This document shows positions 1 to 5,385 of a stretch of 5,412 nt of DNA, in pieces. The translations under genes and the position numbers were made by a program. Each line of letters begins with the position of its first letter. Position 1 is the stretch's first letter. The stretch is taken from the NCBI GenBank assembly GCA_021840785.1, contig JAKBXD010000133.1, positions 1 to 5,412 on the forward strand, written 5' to 3'. This DNA is from Pseudomonadota bacterium. GTDB lineage: Bacteria; Pseudomonadota; Gammaproteobacteria; Acidithiobacillales; Acidithiobacillaceae. Under the pieces are notes generated by a model. It made no database searches and was not told the origin of the DNA. It saw only the letters and a list, made by a program, of their open reading frames with translations.

Positions 1-428
1 AACATTAAGGCTTCGGCTATTGCCTCGGCAAGCGATGTCTTTCCGTTACCGGGGGGACCAATCAGCAGAATCTTATTCCGAGGCTCAAGTCCGTGTGAGC
101 GTAGAAGATCAGTCCTCATATGTTCTTCGAACAGTTCCTGGCAGTTATCGATAATGTTCCTTGGCAGAAGTAATTGCTCAAGTTTCTTCTCCGGTATTTT
201 TTCAGAAACTATGTTGTTTCCGTTGCCGTTTCGCGTGGAAGAAACTGTAGCTTCTTTCATAAATGTCTTGGAAGATAGACGAAGCATCTCTTCAATTCTT
301 TTTGCCAGAACGCCATGCTGGTTCGCACGTTCTTCCGCGGAAATTGCTTCGGCAGCCTTACGAAAATTGACGCTATCATTATTAAGACCATACTTGATAA
401 CATCACAGAGTAAATCTGCTCTTGCCAC
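1..428 (-). CDS. AAA+ ATPase, N-terminal part (IetA-like, partial at left edge)
   Basis: Only the first 142 codons lie in the window; the gene runs off the left edge. Seen: a helical N-terminal region (residues 1-50, beginning ARADLLCDVIKYG, with AEERANQHGVLAKRIEEML at 31-49), an Asn/Ser-rich linker (about 60-76), then a strand leading into Walker A, GPPGNGKTS at 124-132, followed by LAEAIAEAL. The Walker A makes it a P-loop AAA+ ATPase. Known: this helical N-terminus followed by the AAA core is typical, as I recall it, of ATPases encoded next to subtilisin-like proteases (IetAS-type plasmid-maintenance and anti-phage pairs). Walker B, the arginine finger and the protease gene are not visible. 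The GTG start is chosen because AAAGGAGG lies 8 nt upstream; another in-frame GTG two codons earlier sits too close to that site. It is 29 nt downstream of the XRE gene, so probably co-transcribed. The ATPase call is firm, the IetA assignment tentative. Confidence 0.8.
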   Translation of the reverse strand, partial: MARADLLCDVIKYGLNNDSVNFRKAAEAISAEERANQHGVLAKRIEEMLRLSSKTFMKEATVSSTRNGNGNNIVSEKIPEKKLEQLLLPRNIIDNCQELFEEHMRTDLLRSHGLEPRNKILLIGPPGNGKTSLAEAIAEALM

Positions 429-436
429 TTTCACTC

Positions 437-444
437 CCTCCTTT
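437..444 (-). promoter_or_regulatory. Shine-Dalgarno of the AAA+ ATPase gene, partly in a mini-hairpin
   Basis: AAAGGAGG on the minus strand, 8 nt before the GTG codon at 428; it decides the start. Its first five bases (AAAGG, 440-444) can pair with CCTTT at 449-453 across a 4-nt loop, just after the stop codon of the upstream XRE gene. Pairing may reduce initiation until ribosomes finishing the XRE gene open it. The 5-bp stem is weak, so any regulatory role is inference. Confidence 0.6.
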
Positions 445-457
445 CAATAAAGGAAAT

Positions 458-673
458 TCACTTGGTAGTCTTGTTCGTTACCTCTGCCGGGATTTCGATA
501 AAATTATCTTGGCAAAAGTCAAAGAAGGTTTTCTGGGCAAGATTGCTTGGAATAACCTTTTCGTTTTCCCAGCGGTTAATTGTCGAGAAGTTAACATTTA
601 GCGCGTCAGCTAATTGCTGTTGGCTTAACTTCAACTGTTTGCGAACATCCCTTATGAATTCAGACAGTGTCAT
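458..673 (-). CDS. small XRE-family helix-turn-helix regulator (71 aa)
   Basis: A 71-residue protein made almost entirely of one XRE/Cro-type DNA-binding domain. Residues 1-16 (MTLSEFIRDVRKQLKL) form the first helix. LSQQQLADALNVNFSTINRWENEK (16-39) is the helix-turn-helix, with the SQQQLA and INRWENEK signature of the family. Residues 40-60 complete the bundle and the last ten are a polar tail. No other domain is present, so it is probably a dimeric repressor. The start is ATG 673, with AAGGGAGGAG 5 nt upstream. The same frame stays open to 802, but that extension crosses the promoter, so it is rejected. The gene lies just upstream of the AAA+ ATPase in the same direction. Its promoter sits in a perfect palindrome, so autorepression that also controls the ATPase is the likely arrangement (inference). 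Short XRE proteins of this kind often accompany defence genes. Confidence 0.88.
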   Translation of the reverse strand: MTLSEFIRDVRKQLKLSQQQLADALNVNFSTINRWENEKVIPSNLAQKTFFDFCQDNFIEIPAEVTNKTTK

Positions 674-678
674 CTTTG

Positions 679-688
679 CTCCTCCCTT
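679..688 (-). promoter_or_regulatory. Shine-Dalgarno of the XRE gene
   Basis: AAGGGAGGAG on the minus strand ends 5 nt before ATG 673 (7 nt from the GGAGG core). It is a near-perfect anti-SD match and decides the start in favour of the 71-aa protein over the longer open frame. Confidence 0.8.
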
Positions 689-697
689 GCGCCGATA

Positions 698-731
698 TTG
701 CAGATGCCATACAATATTATGGCATCTGCAA
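698..731. promoter_or_regulatory. perfect 14-bp inverted repeat, probable operator
   Basis: Arms TTGCAGATGCCATA (698-711) and its exact reverse complement (718-731) flank a 6-nt centre, CAATAT. The palindrome covers most of the -35/-10 spacer, the whole -10 and the probable start site of the XRE-ATPase promoter. A dimeric repressor bound here would block RNA polymerase. The obvious candidate is the XRE protein encoded 25 bp downstream. Alternatively the sequence could act as an RNA hairpin, but most of it lies upstream of the expected transcript start, which favours a DNA operator. Confidence 0.75.
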
Positions 732-742
732 CGGATAGTCAA
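714..742 (-). promoter_or_regulatory. sigma70/sigmaA-type promoter of the XRE-ATPase operon
   Basis: Read on the minus strand: -35 TTGACT (737-742), a 17-bp spacer (720-736), -10 TAATAT (714-719). Each hexamer is close to consensus (TTGACA, TATAAT) and the spacing is optimal. Transcription would start near 707, giving a leader of about 35 nt before ATG 673 that contains the ribosome binding site. No other promoter this good was seen in the window. Confidence 0.75.
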
Positions 743-1224
743 CAGGAGGGCGTGCATTGGTCTTGGCGGATAATTCTTCGAGGCTGCCCGTCCATCGCGC
801 ACGGACTTGAGGATCGCGTGTTATATGCCGGTCTCGAATTCCTCGTGGGTCACAGCATGTCTCTCGTTGTTCAGTCATGCTCTCATGGGGACACAACGGT
901 GTACCGCGTCACTCGGTCTTTGGCGCGCATAGCAGAAGGCCCGCACGCCCGAAGTCTGTCAGAATGATTCATTCTCGGCGGCTATCCAAGCCGCGGACGT
1001 TCCTTTATACCCCTCGCTCCAATCCTTGACGTTAGTGTATAGGACTGCCTAGATGTAGTCTCAGGCATAGTGCAAAGTAACAGGTCAGAAAGCGCGCCGG
1101 CTCGGGAAGACGGTAAACATTCCTGTTACGGCTAATTTCTAGATTTGGCAATTGACAGTGTCTCCGGTACGCTAGGAGTCAGCCAGGATTTTGCCCTGAG
1201 CACCTCACTGAGGAGGCCCTGAGA
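743..1224. other. 482-bp stretch without a convincing gene
   Basis: No frame gives a protein with recognisable family character. An 89-residue plus-strand frame (698-967) begins inside the operator palindrome and lacks a ribosome binding site. Small inverted repeats are present: AGAATGA/TCATTCT with one central base (961-975), GCGGCT/AGCCGC with a 5-nt loop (978-994) and GTAACAGG/CCTGTTAC (1077-1084, 1122-1129). None is followed by a clear T-run, so no terminator is called. The last 100-150 bp before the transposase remnant is probably the left-end non-coding part of an IS110 element. The rest is unassigned, possibly debris from older insertions. Confidence 0.5.
1077..1129 (+). ncRNA. possible remnant of an IS110 left-end guide (bridge) RNA region
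   Basis: An 8-bp perfect inverted repeat, GTAACAGG/CCTGTTAC, encloses a 37-nt GC-rich loop about 95 bp upstream of the transposase start. Known: IS110-family elements carry a structured non-coding bridge RNA in the end next to the transposase 5' end. Position and a stem with a large loop fit that idea. Donor- and target-binding loops cannot be identified by eye, the element end is not located, and the transposase is dead. This is a weak suggestion only. Confidence 0.2.
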
Positions 1225-1667
1225 ATGAAGTGTAATCCGCAACTGGCCATAAACCAACGGGTCGTGTTACCCATGAGACCCGTGTCGTGGGCATCGATAT
1301 TGCTAAAGATTTTCATGCAGCGCAGGCCGCCACTTGTCGGGGGGTGGTGCTGTCCCGGCATGCTCTGCGGGTGTCGAATTCCGCCACAGGCTTTGCGCAC
1401 CTCCTCCAGACTATCCGACAGTGGCAGGCCACCCATCACTTGTCGCATGTCATCGTCGGGACGGAATCGACCGGGCATTATTGGTTGAATCTGGCGCACT
1501 GGCTGTCCGATCACGACATGGTGGTCGTCCTCGTGAACCCCGCGACCACGAAGCGCAATAAAGACAATTGGGGCAATAGCCCCGCCAAGAACGATCCCAA
1601 AAACGCGGCCGTGATTGCCGATTTGGTCGGGGGCGGATACTACACTGTTCGTAGTCTAATAGAATAG
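1225..1667 (+). pseudogene. IS110-family transposase, frameshifted and truncated remnant
   Basis: ATG 1225 has AGGAGG 8 nt upstream and opens with MKCNPQLAINQR, an IS110-like N-terminus. The conserved part then continues in another frame. From codon 1287, counted as residue 1, it reads VGIDIAKDFHAAQA, GTESTGHYWLNLAHWL (58-73), VVVLVNPATTKRNK (79-92), NSPAKNDPKNAAVIADL (97-113) and GGGYYT (115-120). A one-base loss between about 1258 and 1275 explains the switch. These blocks are the RuvC-like DEDD domain. D4, E60 and D103 are present, but the fourth acidic residue (DPKDA in relatives) is Asn106 (AAC, 1602-1604). After GGGYYT the family match stops and the frame ends six codons later. The linker and C-terminal catalytic-Ser domain are missing. 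The stop codon uses the first base of the adjoining inverted-repeat element. Three separate defects make it non-functional. Confidence 0.88.
1659..1666. repeat. 8-bp target-site duplication, left copy
   Basis: ATAGAATA immediately before the first base of the first inverted-repeat element, identical to 1838-1845 immediately after its last base. An AT-rich 8-bp duplication is what ISL3-family transposases are known to make. Confidence 0.85.
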
Positions 1668-1837
1668 GCTCTTCCGCACTTTTGGTGTAAGTGGGAATTC
1701 CACGTGACCACATTTCTCTGGCATCATGCATCTTGGGCTCATATTTATTACTGGCACCACATGCAGTGTGTCGCGCTGAAACTAATGGCTATTTATGCTG
1801 GTGAATTGTCACGTTACACCAAAAATGCGGAAGAGCC
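1667..1837. mobile_element. ISL3-like MITE, copy 1 (171 bp, non-autonomous)
   Basis: The terminal inverted repeats are 24 bp (1667-1690 and 1814-1837), beginning GGCTCTTCCGCA and ending TTTTGGTGTAA, with 23 of 24 positions matching. Starting with GGCTCTTC and ending near GGTGTAA is typical of ISL3-family ends (IS1096-like), and the perfect 8-bp duplication fits the same family. The 123-bp interior has no open frame of note, so movement would need a transposase from a full-length ISL3 element elsewhere. A short hairpin (CACAT/GTGTG around 1758-1770) lies near the centre and has a counterpart in copy 2. The element sits at the broken end of the IS110 remnant. The IS110 frame already ends in the flanking sequence, so it was truncated before this insertion. 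Being the copy with intact duplication, this is probably the younger insertion. Confidence 0.85.
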
Positions 1838-1845
1838 ATAGAATA
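1838..1845. repeat. 8-bp target-site duplication, right copy
   Basis: ATAGAATA directly after the first element, identical to 1659-1666. Removing the element and one repeat restores an uninterrupted sequence that still has the TAG stop in the IS110 frame. Confidence 0.85.
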
Positions 1846-1890
1846 GACCAAATTCATCAGGAGAATTCCTCATTTTCATCATGCGGAATT
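1846..1890. other. 45-bp spacer between the two MITE copies
   Basis: AT-rich and non-coding. Its right part contains ATGCGGAA (1881-1888), which matches the inner part of the element's terminal repeat (ATGCGGAAGAGCC) and forms TGCGGAA/TTCCGCA (1882-1888 and 1896-1902) with the left end of copy 2. It may be a shred of a third element end or coincidence. Confidence 0.35.
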
Positions 1891-2062
1891 GGTTCTTCCG
1901 CACTTTTGGTGTAAGTGGGGATTCTTCGTGACGAACAATGCACTAGCGGCATGCATGTGGCAATGGTATTTATTGTAGATACCACATATAGTATGTGTCT
2001 GAAAAACAGATGGCCAGTTATGCTAATTAATTGTCGCGTTAGACCAAAAGTGCGGAAGAGCC
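1891..2062. mobile_element. ISL3-like MITE, copy 2 (172 bp, diverged)
   Basis: Same orientation and nearly the same length as copy 1. Its 24-bp terminal repeats are 1891-1914 and 2039-2062, with 22 of 24 positions matching; the left end reads GGTTCTTCC instead of GGCTCTTCC. The interior aligns along its whole length with copy 1 (shared blocks GCATGCAT, TATTTATT, ACCACAT, CTGAAA, ATGGC, TTATGCT, AATTGTC) but with many differences, so the copies separated long ago or come from different source elements. The central hairpin is CACATA/TATGTG (1983-1988, 1992-1997). The flanking octamers GCGGAATT and CTAATATT do not match, so no duplication is visible. The right end is only 17 bp past the stop of the BREX-side operon, where the folded inverted repeats could influence the transcript end (inference). 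Confidence 0.8.
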
Positions 2063-2079
2063 CTAATATTATCCCACAT

Positions 2080-2775
2080 TTATCGTTCCCCCACCATTAA
2101 TTCCCGTGCGCCATTTTGCTCCAATGACAGTCCAAATTCCTTCATCTGACTTCGACGCGACATGACCACATCGAAGGGGAAAAGCCAAGGAAATTGAGCA
2201 ATGTCGTGCCAAATTAAGCGTTCTTGGTGTGATGTTCGCAAGGCCACGTGAGTCAGAAAAGCTATCTCTACCGGCTCGTCAACCGTCATCCGCGATGCCA
2301 TCCGGTAGTGCCCGACTTTCACACGCTCCAGCAAACGCCAATCTACCCAAGATCCCAAAATCATCTTCACCCCAACGCGGGTGCGTTCCGAGTCGTCATA
2401 CACACCAGCCATCCGTTGATAAAGTTGCCGCGTGGTAAACCCTTCTTGGACGGCCAGTAAACGCCCAGCGGTATTGGCCGTCTCTTGATAAAACGGGTAC
2501 GTGCCCACAAAGAGACCCCAATATCCCAGCAGGCGGTGCAGCCGCAATGTTTCGGACAATAGTGATCGCGAAGAGCCTTCTTGCCACCTTTTCTGATTCC
2601 ACAGCCGCGTCATAATGGTGGCCGCTTTTTTTCGTGCGGCCAGGCCCCGCACATGTTGCCATTGCGGTATCAATGTTGTCGGCGAGATCTCCATACCCGC
2701 CAACCATTGTTGGTAGACGAGCTCCAAATCTGCCCACCGAATTTTATGGTCAATGCCGACCCGCGGACTCATCAT
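2080..2775 (-). CDS. 231-aa protein of unknown function at the brxA position of a BREX-3-like operon
   Basis: Not recognised with confidence. Seen: a soluble, mostly helical protein with no signal peptide or membrane span. Residues 12-65 are amphipathic helices (WADLELVYQQWLAGM and others). 75-110 hold a conserved-looking core (LRLHRLLGYWGLFVGTYPFYQETANTAGRLL). 113-160 read like a winged helix: FTTRQLYQRMAGVYDDSE, then RTRVGVKMILGSWVDWRLLERV, then a short hairpin KVGHYRM. The C-terminal part has FPWLFPFDV (195-203). ATG 2775 overlaps the pglZ stop as ATGA, the same arrangement as the pair upstream; the in-frame ATG at 2814 would add 13 residues and has no placed ribosome binding site. Known: type 3 BREX loci end pglZ-brxA, and BrxA proteins are about 200 residues and reported to bind DNA. 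Position and topology suggest a BrxA-like role, but I cannot confirm the DUF1819 signature. It is the last gene before the MITE. Confidence 0.8.
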   Translation of the reverse strand: MMSPRVGIDHKIRWADLELVYQQWLAGMEISPTTLIPQWQHVRGLAARKKAATIMTRLWNQKRWQEGSSRSLLSETLRLHRLLGYWGLFVGTYPFYQETANTAGRLLAVQEGFTTRQLYQRMAGVYDDSERTRVGVKMILGSWVDWRLLERVKVGHYRMASRMTVDEPVEIAFLTHVALRTSHQERLIWHDIAQFPWLFPFDVVMSRRSQMKEFGLSLEQNGARELMVGER

Positions 2776-4577
2776 GGTTCGATAATCACCACTGGCACGA
2801 CTAGCTCCTCCCATCCTATACTGCCGTGGCTGACCACGTGGGTATTTTTAGCCACAAATGCCTCATGCGGTCGCGCGAGCACGGGAAACATCCCCGAAGG
2901 CAGTCCTGACGTCCACGGCCAATCAATACCCCAGGCTTCCTGAGGATTCCCGATACGGCGCAACGTGGTCGACTCAAAAATTTCCGCTCGCTCTCCCTTA
3001 GTTTCACCAAGTTTTCCGTTCTGGGGTTTCCCCACGCCTATCGCTGGAGTATGGCCATGATCGCTGGTCAACACTAGATGATAGCCCCGGTCCATGAGGC
3101 CCTCGATGATCCGCGGCAACCACCCCGTATCCTGAATCCAATGGCGTAGATCCATCAATATCTGTTTCTCCCCCATCTGGTTGGTATGGGCAAGTTTATC
3201 CGCCATGTTGGCCACCGCACCCACAAGATGAAAATCATGGTGATCCAGCCACGCTAAGAACTCGTTTGGCAGCATTTGATCCACCGTCTTATGATAACCG
3301 ATTTGGTATTGCGCTTCGTGCTGGTCTTGCCAAAACATCTGCCAAGCTTTGGCTTCGCCTTGAGTCGAATATGGTGATCCCAAAAATTCTCGAGGAATAC
3401 GTCCCGAAAAAATCGCTTGGCGAGAAATGCTTGTCAGACTAGGGACCCATGCAAAAGCCGCCTGTTCGTGAAGATGGTAGCGGTCCAACGTCAAGAACTG
3501 CCGTATATAAATCCACTCGGGTAAACTCAGTCCGTCCATGACCAACAACACCCATTTTTCCTCGGTGTGGCGCGTGTGTGCCATCCACGCCGGAATATGA
3601 TGGACCATTTTGGGCTGTGGCAACGCTGGCAGGCTTTGCAGCAATCCGTAATCCTGTAAAACCCATGTATCAAAGGCCGCGTCGACGGAAGACATTTGAG
3701 ATATGGCATTAGAATCATCGAAATAGGCCGCCAAATATACGGTGGCCACATCATAGGCCGTTTCCAGCCAATCCATGCCCACGGTATGCGTGCGGTTCAA
3801 TAAGTCCTGCACGTGTTCCACTGTGGGGGCACTCAGGACCACGGCATCACGTTCAACATGCGTTTCGGCCCCTAAGGTGTGCAGCCAGTAGCGCACTTGC
3901 CAGATCCAAGGACGATTTTCCCCGGACAATTCCTGGTGCAGATGTTCTTGCCAATGGAATGGCGACAGCAGAAAATCTTCCAGGTCCCAAGAAACGTCCA
4001 CCTGATGCGATGCGACCGCTGCCATCCACTGCGCCAAGCGCGGTGTTAACGCCCAAGGTCCTTGATGGACGCGGGTAATCAGAGCAGCCAGATCGTCTGA
4101 GGAGTGGACCAAGAACGGGTCCACCGCGTACAATGTTCGCACTACCGTGCGGCATGTCTCCTCCTCGCTCATACGCGGTCCGTGTCCGTTCTGACCAGCC
4201 ATCCACAACGCGTCATACGTCCGCAAATCCAACTCCCGAAGGACTCTGCTGTCATACTGGGCAAACAACTGGTCTAAAGTGAGGTACAGCGGCTCGTTGC
4301 GTTCGCTGATGTCATAAGGCATGTGCTGCAGATCAAAATCCGCAGAGCGCACGAGCAAATGCGCTGTAATCTCACCACGGTCCCACAGCCCGCGAAAATC
4401 CTCTTCATAGATCAACCGAAACCGAATGGGATCATCATAGGTGATGACCATGATGTCCGCTTCCCGTAAAGCGGCCAGCAACTGCTCGTCCAGCAAAAGT
4501 CCGTCCGGATCGGAGGCCACCATCACACGGCTCATACGTCCCAGGACTATCCGTTGCAATGCATCGCGCCAACTCAT
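2772..4577 (-). CDS. pglZ: BREX type 3-like PglZ, alkaline-phosphatase-superfamily protein (601 aa)
   Basis: The N-terminal region has the pattern I recall for type 3 BREX PglZ: SRVMVASDPDGLLLDEQLL (16-34), VITYDDPIRFRLIYEEDFRGLWDRGE (44-69) and DLQHMPYDI (82-90). A helical middle follows (about 100-330). The C-terminal PglZ domain (341-600) has a complete set of alkaline-phosphatase-type metal-site residues: D348 in LLVMDGLS, the probable nucleophile T382 in PSLTSISRQ (S383 or S385 possible), D460-x3-H464 in NMADKLAHT, D506-H507 in VLTSDHGHT, and H584 in VVSHGSIGWEE. The enzyme is therefore probably an intact metallo-hydrolase, although the substrate of PglZ in BREX is not settled. It ends in VVPVVIIEP and has no membrane segments. 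ATG 4577 overlaps the previous stop (ATGA) and has GAGGTGAG 6 nt upstream. It overlaps the next gene the same way, so the three products are probably made together. PglZ is a core BREX protein, required for phage exclusion in the systems tested. Confidence 0.88.
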   Translation of the reverse strand: MSWRDALQRIVLGRMSRVMVASDPDGLLLDEQLLAALREADIMVITYDDPIRFRLIYEEDFRGLWDRGEITAHLLVRSADFDLQHMPYDISERNEPLYLTLDQLFAQYDSRVLRELDLRTYDALWMAGQNGHGPRMSEEETCRTVVRTLYAVDPFLVHSSDDLAALITRVHQGPWALTPRLAQWMAAVASHQVDVSWDLEDFLLSPFHWQEHLHQELSGENRPWIWQVRYWLHTLGAETHVERDAVVLSAPTVEHVQDLLNRTHTVGMDWLETAYDVATVYLAAYFDDSNAISQMSSVDAAFDTWVLQDYGLLQSLPALPQPKMVHHIPAWMAHTRHTEEKWVLLVMDGLSLPEWIYIRQFLTLDRYHLHEQAAFAWVPSLTSISRQAIFSGRIPREFLGSPYSTQGEAKAWQMFWQDQHEAQYQIGYHKTVDQMLPNEFLAWLDHHDFHLVGAVANMADKLAHTNQMGEKQILMDLRHWIQDTGWLPRIIEGLMDRGYHLVLTSDHGHTPAIGVGKPQNGKLGETKGERAEIFESTTLRRIGNPQEAWGIDWPWTSGLPSGMFPVLARPHEAFVAKNTHVVSHGSIGWEELVVPVVIIEP

Positions 4578-5365
4578 GGTGCGCTCACCTCGACCACGAG
4601 AATCGGAAACAGTGTGGGCGTCACGTGCTCCATAGCGCCGAGGGCTTCTAGACGCTGCGCCAGTTCCGTTTCTAACGCCTTGATGCGAAAAGCTCGCACT
4701 TCGCGCAGTCCCACTCGTTCCGCGAGTGTCTTACGAATGTTAAAGGCAGTACGCGCCTTATCCCGTTCTTGGGTTAGAAACTGCCGATGCTCCGCCATCA
4801 GTGCGCGATAGGAGGATTCCGCCTCCATTTCTGCCAGACGGGAGAGTTCACGGTACGCCGGCTCATCAAGGACTTGACTCATCGCGAGCGATGCCTCGAA
4901 ATCCAGTCCTCCAACCTGCTCCCAAACCTTCTGGGCTGTTGTGCGGTATACCTGTCCCTGTTCACTCACAAAGAGAGGAACAATCCGCGACCGTGTGCGC
5001 GGGCCCGCCGATAACGTCAATTGCCACAGGCTAAACCGCCCTCGCAATCCCGCGGGAAATTGTGGAGAACTCACCCGCATAATGACCTCTTCCGGCGTCA
5101 TGCGCGGCAACTGGTCCACCAATTGGGCGATTCGGGGATCGTGCAGCCCTAGGTACGTTCCTTCGGCGGTCATATCGCGCTTACGGAATACTGCGCCCCG
5201 CACAACCTCTCCGTCTGGAAACTGAATATCTCGGCCAAAAAGTCCTGGAGTCACCGCACCGCCGCGGGCCACGACATAGCATTCAACCATCGCCCCCAAC
5301 CATCCTGGAAAGGGGTGATGCAGCATTTTCGCCACTTTCGCCAGATCGGGTGGCGGCTGATTCAT
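4574..5365 (-). CDS. SNF2-type defence helicase C-terminal-like protein (263 aa; BrxHII-tail-like)
   Basis: No ATPase motifs are present. Residues 1-12 are Pro/Gln-rich. 14-75 contain MLHHPFPGWLGAMVECYV and a beta-rich stretch ending GTYLGLHDPRIAQLV. 107-150 read LRGRFSLWQLTLSAG then RSRIVPLFVSEQGQVYRTTAQKVWEQV. 168-243 is a charged coiled-coil-like helix (ELSRLAEMEAESSYRALM and onward), and the end is TLFPILVVEV. That order (HP-x-I/V box, strand-rich domain with PLFV, coiled coil, hydrophobic tail) is what I recall after the motor domains of SNF2-family defence helicases such as BrxHII and DISARM DrmD. Type 3 BREX places brxHII just before pglZ, as here. ATG 5365 has AGGAG 6 nt upstream, and another frame stops at 5386, which suits a separate gene. 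But this frame stays open to the window edge (GTG 5389 is also possible), so it may be the end of one long helicase gene. The homology is tentative. Confidence 0.72.
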   Translation of the reverse strand: MNQPPPDLAKVAKMLHHPFPGWLGAMVECYVVARGGAVTPGLFGRDIQFPDGEVVRGAVFRKRDMTAEGTYLGLHDPRIAQLVDQLPRMTPEEVIMRVSSPQFPAGLRGRFSLWQLTLSAGPRTRSRIVPLFVSEQGQVYRTTAQKVWEQVGGLDFEASLAMSQVLDEPAYRELSRLAEMEAESSYRALMAEHRQFLTQERDKARTAFNIRKTLAERVGLREVRAFRIKALETELAQRLEALGAMEHVTPTLFPILVVEVSAP

Positions 5366-5371
5366 CGGTTG

Positions 5372-5376
5372 CTCCT
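5372..5376 (-). promoter_or_regulatory. Shine-Dalgarno before ATG 5365
   Basis: AGGAG on the minus strand, separated from ATG 5365 by six bases (CAACCG). GTG 5389 has no comparable site; its advantage is a GTGA overlap with a stop in another frame at 5386-5388. This site is the main evidence that the helicase-tail-like protein starts inside the window. Confidence 0.5.
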
Positions 5377-5385
5377 GCACTTGAT

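Noticed and set aside
458..802. 114-residue version of the XRE protein with a longer N-terminus
   Set aside because: The extra 43 residues cross the promoter and operator palindrome, while ATG 673 has a near-perfect ribosome binding site.
815..900. Short minus-strand frame ending in a transposase-like tail (NNERHAVTHEEF)
   Set aside because: Only about 17 codons after a stop; too short to support any assignment.
698..967. Plus-strand frame of 89 residues
   Set aside because: It begins inside the operator palindrome, has no ribosome binding site, and its composition looks like random translation.
961..994. Palindrome AGAATGA/TCATTCT and neighbouring GC hairpin as a terminator or operator
   Set aside because: No following T-run and no adjacent gene to serve. 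A 7-bp palindrome is near chance expectation in 5.4 kb.
1152..1180. TTGACA before the IS110 remnant as a promoter
   Set aside because: No acceptable -10 hexamer at 15-19 bp spacing.
1179..1514. Minus-strand frame of 111 residues
   Set aside because: Shadow of the IS110 remnant, whose conserved motifs lie on the plus strand.
2080..2814. 244-residue version of the last gene, starting at ATG 2814
   Set aside because: It would overlap pglZ by 43 nt without a placed ribosome binding site. ATG 2775 gives the same ATGA overlap as the gene pair upstream.
2581..2943. Plus-strand frame of 120 residues antisense to pglZ
   Set aside because: Shadow frame with no recognisable features, lying over two well-supported minus-strand genes.
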